Positions 58,704 through 64,000 of a stretch of 64,000 nt of DNA are shown here, piece by piece. The translations under genes were made by a program, and so were the position numbers. The DNA lies in the NCBI GenBank assembly GCA_045116675.1, contig JBGUMF010000048.1:1-64000 (forward strand), read 5' to 3'. The stretch is from F23-D06 sp045116675 (lineage in GTDB: Bacteria > Bacteroidota > Bacteroidia > Bacteroidales > WCHB1-69). The notes under the pieces were generated by a model. That model was not told the origin of the DNA. It saw nothing but the letters and a program-made list of their open reading frames with translations, and made no database searches. Each line of letters begins with the position of its first letter. Within the stretch, counting starts at the first letter, position 1.

Positions 58704-61229
58704 ATGAAACTATACAAACTGTCTCTGTTTCTTTTATCTATTTTAATAACAGTTACTTGCACCGTATCAGCACAGGGTCCTGTGTTGCGTGATGCCGACA
58801 ACCTGTTTCGGGACTGCCAGTATGAAAAATCCTTGGAACAATATAAAAAAGGTATAAAGAAGCTGCAGGGCAACCGCGTGGAGATCCAGCGCGCCACTTT
58901 CCAGATAGCCGAATGTTACCGTATCATGGGCGATTTGAAGAAGGCTGAACAGCAGTATCTCCGTTTGGAAAAGAAGAACTACCAGAAGGACAACCCCATT
59001 ATCCTCTTTCATCTTGGCAGCATCTACAATCTTCGTGGGGAATATGACCAGGCATTGAAGTATTACAACAGCTTCAAGAAGCGTGCTCCCGAGGATTCGC
59101 GTGCAGATGCCCGCATTGAGGGCTGTAACAACGCTAAGATGTGGACGGAGAACCCCACCCGCTACGAGGTGGAGAACCTCAAGAAATTCAACACCCGTGA
59201 GGATGAATGGGCACCGCGCTGGGGTAATGATGAGAAGCGCAACTCCATCATCTTCACCTCCAACCGTGAAGGTTCCAAGGGCAAAGGCACCGACCAATGG
59301 ACGGGTGTCAACTTTTCCGACATTTATGTGACCAACAAGCCGAAAAGCAAGAATACCGACTGGCCGGGTGAGTGGTCTCCGGTGACGACCTTGGACGAGG
59401 GTGAGACGCTGAACACGGGCGTGAACGAGGGCGAGGCCTCCTCCAACCGCAAGGGAACGGTCTATTATTTCACCAAGTGTCCGCAAGATAAGAAGAAAGT
59501 GCAAGGTTGCTATATCTACAAGTCGATGAAGAAGGGCAAAGCCTGGGGCGAAGCCGAACTGGTATATATGGGAGACTCCGCTTATAATTATGTGCATCCT
59601 TTCATCTCCGGCGATGAGCTGACGATCTATTTCGCCTCCAACCGTCCGGGTGGACAGGGTGGCTATGACATCTGGATGGCCACTCGCGCCAAGAAATCGG
59701 CCAAGTTCTCCAACATCACCAATCTCGGTCCCAATGTGAACACGGCCGGACAGGAGGTGTTTCCGAGCCTGCGCAACGACCAGGAACTCTATTTCTCATC
59801 GGACGGCTGGCCCGGTATGGGTGGCCTTGACCTGTTCGTCTCACACAACAAGGGTGGCACATGGCAGAAGGCTGAGAACCTGATGGTGCCTATCAATTCC
59901 TGTGGCGATGACCTTGGCATTATCTTCGATGAAAATGAGGCTATTGACCCCAAGTCCAAATCACCCTATCTGGCCAAGGGTTATTTCTCCTCCAACCGTG
60001 CAGGCGGACGTGGCGGCGACGACATCTACTACTTCCTTCTTCGCCCGCTGGTCTATACGATCTCAGGTTATGTGCGTGACAAGAACAACGGTCAGTACAT
60101 GGATGGTGTGGAAGTGGAGATCGAAGGCTCGGATGGTACCAGCTACAAGACCACCACGGATGTGAAGGGTTATTATCATTTCGACAAAACGAAGATCCTT
60201 GGATCCACTACGTATAATTTGAAGGTGAAGAAGACCGGCTATTGGGAGAACGGTAATACCGCCCAGCAGACGACTGTCGGTTTGACGGAAAACACCGACC
60301 TCAAACAGGATTTCTCGCTGGAGCCTATCCCGAAGGAGCCGATCCTGCTGCCGGAGATTTTGTATGATCTGGCCAAGTGGGACCTCAAACCTCAGTATAA
60401 GGACTCTTTGATGTACCTATATAATATTATGGTAAAGAATCCGACGATTGTCATCGAGTTGCGTTCTCACACCGACTCGCGTGACACGGAGGAGAAGAAC
60501 GACATTCTGTCCCAGAACCGTGCCCAATCCTGCGTCGACTTCCTCGTGAATGAGATGGGCATCGCCGCCGACCGTATTGTGGCCAAGGGTTATGGTGAGC
60601 GTGTTCCCAGAAAGCTGGAGAAGGACATGTACTCCACCTATAACGGGAAGAAGTATTTCTTCGCCAAGGGAACGGTGCTGACGGAGGCTTACTGCGAATC
60701 CTTCCCCACGAAGAACGAGAAGGAGGCTGCCCACCAGCTCAACCGTCGTACGGAGTTCATCATCCTGCGTGACGACTATGTGCCGAGCAGCGATAACATT
60801 GACAGCGTGCGTCGTGGTGGTGGTATCGCCTTGGTGCAGGAACGTACGGTGCCCGTAACCATTGTCGGTGACGATGTGAAGGGTACCTGTTTCGCCAACA
60901 GCAAGTCGATGGATTTCGTGATAGGGAACAAGAGCGACGAAATCTTCATGAACTATGCGGATGCCACCCGTTTCCTGAAAGAGTCCATCATCAACTTGGA
61001 TGATTTCGAGGAGAAAGCCGCCGCCATCAAGCAGGAGGACGGTAGTATTATTGACGGTGTGGTGCTCTATCTGCAGGAGATCCGTGTGGGTGATGACTAT
61101 GCCGAGAATGTGAAGGTGACGGTGAAGAAGAACCTGCCTGCCGCCTTTGTGATTGGTGATGGCTTCATCCAGGGCGAATGGGGCAACTTCACCATCGACA
61201 AATCGCGCAGCCTCTTGATTTACCGATAG
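58704..61229 (+). CDS. PorE-like OmpA-family protein (TPR, PD40 propeller, carboxypeptidase-regulatory-like, OmpA)
   Basis: 841 residues, signal peptide MKLYKLSLFLLSILITVTCTVSAQ. Domains in order: TPR-like repeats (about 25-135), WD40-like PD40 propeller (about 165-430, with repeats such as FASNRPGGQGGYDIW and YFSSNRAGGRGGDDIY), a carboxypeptidase-regulatory-like fold (about 450-530, SGYVRDKNNGQYMDG), an OmpA-type peptidoglycan-binding domain (about 555-690, VIELRSHTDSRDTEEKND and IVAKGYGE), and 150 further residues of unknown fold. The first four match P. gingivalis PorE, which links the type IX machinery to peptidoglycan. The extra C-terminal domain and the longer insert in the OmpA part are unusual. 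TATTTTAG just upstream may be an imperfect -7 box. Confidence 0.85.
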   Translation: MKLYKLSLFLLSILITVTCTVSAQGPVLRDADNLFRDCQYEKSLEQYKKGIKKLQGNRVEIQRATFQIAECYRIMGDLKKAEQQYLRLEKKNYQKDNPIILFHLGSIYNLRGEYDQALKYYNSFKKRAPEDSRADARIEGCNNAKMWTENPTRYEVENLKKFNTREDEWAPRWGNDEKRNSIIFTSNREGSKGKGTDQWTGVNFSDIYVTNKPKSKNTDWPGEWSPVTTLDEGETLNTGVNEGEASSNRKGTVYYFTKCPQDKKKVQGCYIYKSMKKGKAWGEAELVYMGDSAYNYVHPFISGDELTIYFASNRPGGQGGYDIWMATRAKKSAKFSNITNLGPNVNTAGQEVFPSLRNDQELYFSSDGWPGMGGLDLFVSHNKGGTWQKAENLMVPINSCGDDLGIIFDENEAIDPKSKSPYLAKGYFSSNRAGGRGGDDIYYFLLRPLVYTISGYVRDKNNGQYMDGVEVEIEGSDGTSYKTTTDVKGYYHFDKTKILGSTTYNLKVKKTGYWENGNTAQQTTVGLTENTDLKQDFSLEPIPKEPILLPEILYDLAKWDLKPQYKDSLMYLYNIMVKNPTIVIELRSHTDSRDTEEKNDILSQNRAQSCVDFLVNEMGIAADRIVAKGYGERVPRKLEKDMYSTYNGKKYFFAKGTVLTEAYCESFPTKNEKEAAHQLNRRTEFIILRDDYVPSSDNIDSVRRGGGIALVQERTVPVTIVGDDVKGTCFANSKSMDFVIGNKSDEIFMNYADATRFLKESIINLDDFEEKAAAIKQEDGSIIDGVVLYLQEIRVGDDYAENVKVTVKKNLPAAFVIGDGFIQGEWGNFTIDKSRSLLIYR

Positions 61230-61248
61230 GAATCGGATAGACGATAAC

Positions 61249-61278
61249 AAAAAAGGATGGCAATTGCCATCCTTTTTT
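61249..61278. terminator. Bidirectional terminator between the PorE-like gene and lptB
   Basis: A perfect 30-bp palindrome: six A, GGATGGCAA, its complement and six T. It serves both convergent genes. Confidence 0.88.
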
Positions 61279-61296
61279 GTTTGGGCTTGTGAGGGC

Positions 61297-62028
61297 TTAT
61301 TTCCGCAACTCGAAATTGGAACCTAAATAGACCTTCTTGACCATCGGGTCGCTGGCCAGCTCCTCCGCAGTGCCCGACTTGAGCACCCGTCCCTCGTACA
61401 ACAGGTAGGCACGGTCGGTGATGGAGAGCGTCTCATGGACGTTGTGGTCGGTGATGACGATGCCGATGTTCTTGTCCTTCAGCTTGGCCACGATGTTCTG
61501 GATGTCCTCCACAGCGATGGGGTCCACGCCGGCGAAGGGCTCGTCCAAGAGGATGAATTTGGGGTCGGAGGCCAGGCAGCGGGCGATCTCCACACGACGG
61601 CGCTCGCCACCGGAGAGGTTGTTGCCCTTGTTCTTCCGCACCTTCTGGATATTGAACTCGGAGATGAGGCTCTCCAGCTTGTCCTTCTGCTCCTCTTTGC
61701 TCTTGCCGCTGAACTCCAGTATGGCCTTGATGTTGTCCTCTACGGTCAGCTGGCGAAACACGGAAGCCTCCTGCGGCAGGTAGGCGAGGCCCAGCTGCGC
61801 GCGGCGGTACATGGGCAGGTCGGTGATCTCCTGGTCGTTCAGGAAGATTCGGCCCGAATAGGGCTTGATGAGCCCCACAATCATGTAGAAGGAGGTGGTC
61901 TTGCCGGCACCGTTCGGGCCGAGCAGCCCCACAATCTCCCCTTGGGTGAACTCGATGGAGACTTCGTTCACTACCGTCCTGTTCTTGTATTTCTTGACTA
62001 ATTTTTCCGTTCGGATATGGTATTCCAT
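61297..62028 (-). CDS. lptB: LptB, ATPase of the LPS export ABC transporter
   Basis: 243 residues. Walker A GPNGAGKTTS (about 37-46), Q-loop YLPQEASVFRQL, signature LSGGERRRVEIARCL, Walker B FILLDEPFAGVDPIA, H-loop ITDHNV. This combination, with EASVFRQLTVEDNI, is typical of LptB rather than of other ABC ATPases. It powers LPS transport to LptD. It starts 1 nt after the upstream SRPBCC-like gene, so they are co-transcribed. Confidence 0.96.
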   Translation of the reverse strand: MEYHIRTEKLVKKYKNRTVVNEVSIEFTQGEIVGLLGPNGAGKTTSFYMIVGLIKPYSGRIFLNDQEITDLPMYRRAQLGLAYLPQEASVFRQLTVEDNIKAILEFSGKSKEEQKDKLESLISEFNIQKVRKNKGNNLSGGERRRVEIARCLASDPKFILLDEPFAGVDPIAVEDIQNIVAKLKDKNIGIVITDHNVHETLSITDRAYLLYEGRVLKSGTAEELASDPMVKKVYLGSNFELRK

Positions 62029-62029
62029 G

Positions 62030-62434
62030 TTAGCTCCTTTCTATAACCTCTTTTAGTTTGCCCATGACAGTGCCCATCATCTGCTCCATCGGACCTTTGA
62101 GCATGGCCTGGATCCAGAAGGGCATGTCGGCCTCCGCCTCCACCTGCAAGGTGCTCTCCGTACCCATGCTTTCAATCCGGAAATGCACATTGGCCGATAC
62201 GCTCTTGTCGGTGTCCAAATGATAGATGACATATTGGTAAGGAACCGCATCGGTCAGGCGCATGTTGCAGGTAATCATGTTCTTGATGGTGAAGGAACAC
62301 CCCTGTTCGTCGGCGTGCCAGTCGGTGATGTCGGGGATGGGGGGAGCCTGCGTGGTCTGGATCAGATGGCAGAGGAAATCGTAGGTCTTCGTCGCACTGG
62401 CGGCAATGGTCTCCGTGTTGCTTGTCAGCTTCAT
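62030..62434 (-). CDS. SRPBCC/START-like small protein
   Basis: 134 residues from the ATG at 62434 (MKLTSNTETIAASATKTYDFL), because the -7 box lies at 62459-62466 and a start at 62461 would fall inside it. The pattern, with a long helix at the end (FWIQAMLKGPMEQMMGTVMGKLKEVIE) and beta strands between, fits the SRPBCC ligand-binding fold. No ligand known. Pairing with lptB is seen in other Bacteroidetes, and a role in lipid or LPS handling is possible. Confidence 0.78.
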   Translation of the reverse strand: MKLTSNTETIAASATKTYDFLCHLIQTTQAPPIPDITDWHADEQGCSFTIKNMITCNMRLTDAVPYQYVIYHLDTDKSVSANVHFRIESMGTESTLQVEAEADMPFWIQAMLKGPMEQMMGTVMGKLKEVIERS

Positions 62435-62458
62435 AGATTTTATCTTAAAAAAGTTGTG

Positions 62459-62466
62459 CAAAGATA
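62459..62466 (-). promoter_or_regulatory. Bacteroidetes -7 box for the SRPBCC/lptB pair
   Basis: TATCTTTG on the minus strand, 24 nt upstream of 62434. Confidence 0.68.
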
Positions 62467-62478
62467 TGCTTTTTTTTG

Positions 62479-62486
62479 TACTTTTG
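62479..62486 (+). promoter_or_regulatory. Bacteroidetes -7 box for mscL
   Basis: TACTTTTG, 37 nt before the ATG at 62524. The two divergent -7 boxes are only 12 nt apart, so the promoters overlap and may compete. Confidence 0.65.
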
Positions 62487-62523
62487 CGGTGGAAAAAATA
62501 GTATTAACCAAAATCGCATTATT

Positions 62524-62958
62524 ATGAAAAAGTTTTTACAAGAGTTCAAGGACTTCGCCATGAAGGGAAATGTCATGGATATGGCGATTGGTGTCATCAT
62601 CGGCGGCGCTTTCGGTAAAATCGTCACCTCTCTGGTGAACGACCTCCTCATGCCCCTGGTCGGCGCTTTGATCGGCAATGTGGACTTCACAACCCTGTCC
62701 GCCACGCTGCGTGCCCCGAAATTGGGCGAGGGCGGCGAGATCGTCAAAGAGGCCGTCACGCTGAATTATGGTAATTTCATCCAGACGACGGTGGACTTCC
62801 TCATCGTGGCACTCTGTATCTTCGGTGTCATCAAGCTCATCAACAAGGCTACATCTTTGGCCAAGAAGAAAGAGGAAGAGGCTCCCGCACCCGCTCCCGA
62901 ACCGACCAAGGAGGAAGTGTTGCTAACCGAAATCCGCGACATCTTGAAACAAAAATAA
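62524..62958 (+). CDS. mscL: Large-conductance mechanosensitive channel MscL
   Basis: 144 residues from the ATG at 62524; an upstream frame start lies before the promoter. MKKFLQEFKDFAMKGNVMDM is the N-terminal amphipathic helix, AIGVIIGGAFGKIVTSLVND the pore-lining TM1, and VDFLIVALCIFGVIKLIN is TM2. The C-terminal tail is a Pro/Glu stretch and a short helix (EVLLTEIRDILKQK). It opens under membrane tension to release solutes. A terminator follows. Confidence 0.97.
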   Translation: MKKFLQEFKDFAMKGNVMDMAIGVIIGGAFGKIVTSLVNDLLMPLVGALIGNVDFTTLSATLRAPKLGEGGEIVKEAVTLNYGNFIQTTVDFLIVALCIFGVIKLINKATSLAKKKEEEAPAPAPEPTKEEVLLTEIRDILKQK

Positions 62959-62979
62959 AAACCTTTTCTGACAATAGGA

Positions 62980-63008
62980 GAGGGGACCGCAGGGTTCCCT
63001 CTTTTTTT
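62980..63008 (+). terminator. Intrinsic terminator after mscL
   Basis: 9-bp stem (62980-62988 with 62993-63001, one G-T pair) and seven T. Confidence 0.85.
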
Positions 63009-63277
63009 GTGCGATAGATGTTGATCTACGAGGGCGATTTAATGGTGGGGTAGTAAAGAGATTGAACAATAAATCATCGCCTCGGAGAGGCACAACGCAC
63101 TCAGTGCAATTAACTCCACACAAGCCGTCAGGCGCAGTGTGGGGTGGTGGTGTGCGTGTACGACCACTCGCGGCGCGTGACTGGTCTGTGCCGAAGAAGT
63201 GTACCTTCTCGCCGCGAAAGTCACACACTATCAATATGTGAAAATGATGAGATTGCAAGACTAAACGAGAAAAACAG

Positions 63278-63285
63278 TATCTTTG
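63278..63285 (+). promoter_or_regulatory. Bacteroidetes -7 box for pyrC
   Basis: TATCTTTG, 92 nt before the ATG at 63378, leaving a leader of about 85 nt. Confidence 0.6.
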
Positions 63286-63377
63286 CCGCACAAATATAAA
63301 AAACATAAATAAATAATGTGCAGAGTATGAGAGATTAGAGGTGACAGAGCAATGATTTAAGAATAAAAACAGAAATT

Positions 63378-64000
63378 ATGATATTTTCAAAAGTACACAT
63401 CATTGACGACACATTGGACACGCTTGCCAATCTGGTCGTGGAGAACGGCCTGATACAGCGGATTGACATCCTGGACGGCACACCGGACCCGTCGCTGCCG
63501 GTATATCTGCCCGCCTTTACGGACTTGCACGCGCATTTCCGCGATCCGGGTCTCACCTATAAGGAGGATGTGGAGTCGGGCAGCCGGGCGGCCGTGCGCG
63601 GCGGCTACACGGCCGTGAACCTCATGCCCAACACCCTGCCGGTGGTCAGCAGCGTGGCGCAGGCCCGTGACGTGGAAGACCGCATCGCGAAACTGGATCT
63701 GATACAGGCCAATCAGGTGGTGAGCATGACACTGAACGAACAGGGCCAGGACTGCTCCCATCTGCGCAATATTCCCGCGGGCACCATCCCATTCGTCTCC
63801 GACGATGGCAAGGGCGTGAACCGCGACGATGTGATGGAGGAGATATTCAACATCTGCAAGGAGAAAGACTTCCTCATCATGGCGCATGAGGAGGATGCCC
63901 GTTACAGTCCGCAGGATTTGCGCATGGCCGAGAACGCCATGACATTCCGCGACTTGGCCCTTTGCGAGAAGACGGACGGCAGCATCCACTTCTGCCATGT
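63378..64000 (+). CDS. pyrC: Dihydroorotase, N-terminal part (runs off the window)
   Basis: About 207 residues present. LPAFTDLHAHFRDPG carries the HxH zinc motif of dihydroorotases; GYTAVNLMPNTLPV and FVSDDGKGV are family features, and a later His occurs in MAHEEDARY. It closes carbamoyl-aspartate to dihydroorotate in pyrimidine synthesis. The C-terminal half lies beyond the window. Confidence 0.95.
   Translation, partial: MIFSKVHIIDDTLDTLANLVVENGLIQRIDILDGTPDPSLPVYLPAFTDLHAHFRDPGLTYKEDVESGSRAAVRGGYTAVNLMPNTLPVVSSVAQARDVEDRIAKLDLIQANQVVSMTLNEQGQDCSHLRNIPAGTIPFVSDDGKGVNRDDVMEEIFNICKEKDFLIMAHEEDARYSPQDLRMAENAMTFRDLALCEKTDGSIHFCH

Larger units (their letters stand above)
62959..63377. other. 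Non-coding stretch between mscL and pyrC with a GC-rich segment
   Basis: 419 nt. After the mscL terminator comes a GC-rich segment (about 63075-63215) with several short inverted matches, for example CCTCGGAGAGG, and GCAGTGTGGGG near CCACACAAGCC. No gene is supported; the minus-strand frame over it looks spurious. It has the look of a dispersed intergenic repeat or a structured RNA, but only one copy is seen. The pyrC promoter box is at 63278-63285. Confidence 0.5.

Noticed and set aside
62923..63306. Coding gene on the minus strand upstream of pyrC
   Set aside because: The frame crosses the mscL terminator and the pyrC promoter, has no start signal and a low-complexity translation.

Overview
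The window comes from an anaerobic member of the Bacteroidetes, most likely order Bacteroidales. Promoters follow the Bacteroidetes pattern (TAnnTTTG at -7, sometimes TTTG at -33). There are type IX secretion sorting domains and a PorE-like OmpA protein. Other family markers are a DUF4270 lipoprotein beside a short glycogen-synthase-like protein and glmS, DUF3127, and a fused SecDF. I cannot name the genus. The operon at 39.6-49.1 kb points to a sulfonolipid producer (Alistipes/Odoribacter-like or a relative).

Layout. 0-5.9 kb: partial glmS, DUF4270 lipoprotein and glycogen-synthase-like protein (minus strand), tRNA-Leu(GAG), a T9SS cargo protein, then a divergent pair of large GNAT protein and SDR reductase. 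6.1-9.3 kb: one 1076-residue polypeptide that fuses all the parts of a multi-subunit opine/proline/HCN-synthase-type amine dehydrogenase. 9.5-16.6 kb: sbcC, sbcD and a large secreted FISUMP protein. 16.8-19.9 kb: small membrane protein with XRE regulator, a tiny lipoprotein, and an ECF sigma factor with a transmembrane C-terminal extension plus its downstream gene. 20.0-24.2 kb: a small accessory region marked by two identical 33-nt tRNA 3'-end scars and a real tRNA-Gly(CCC). It carries a DUF4143 ATPase behind three 33-bp repeats, an unknown protein, a HEPN/nucleotidyltransferase pair, and the remnant of a second HEPN gene. 24.3-38.9 kb: mostly housekeeping genes (ychF, Nfu-type protein, FecCD permease with periplasmic foldases, asparaginase, Na/Pi transporter, cutC, CDF transporter, ROK kinase, mltG) plus a SUMF1-like protein and a lipoprotein. 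39.0-49.1 kb: a MarR gene converging on a nine-gene minus-strand operon. 49.2-63 kb: envelope genes (NlpC/P60, DUF3127, MCE, amidase, lptD, secDF, PorE-like, lptB, mscL). The window ends inside pyrC.

The most interesting region is 39605-49066. The tightly packed, partly overlapping genes are, in order of transcription: VOC protein, alpha-oxoamine synthase, SDR, HdrC-like, HdrB-like, short HdrA-like, second HdrC-like, a membrane-anchored protein with two CCG domains, and cysteate synthase. Cysteate synthase, an oxoamine synthase acting as cysteate acyltransferase, and an SDR are the three steps expected for capnine, the sulfonolipid base. The five redox genes have the order C1-B1-A-C2-B2 known from the sulfur-oxidising sHdr system, but the last is fused to a quinone-type membrane domain. 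My inference is that this is a sulfur-redox module dedicated to sulfonolipid synthesis, perhaps supplying the sulfite that cysteate synthase uses, with electrons passed to menaquinone. The GNAT/SDR pair at 4-6 kb may also belong to aminolipid synthesis, but that is much weaker.
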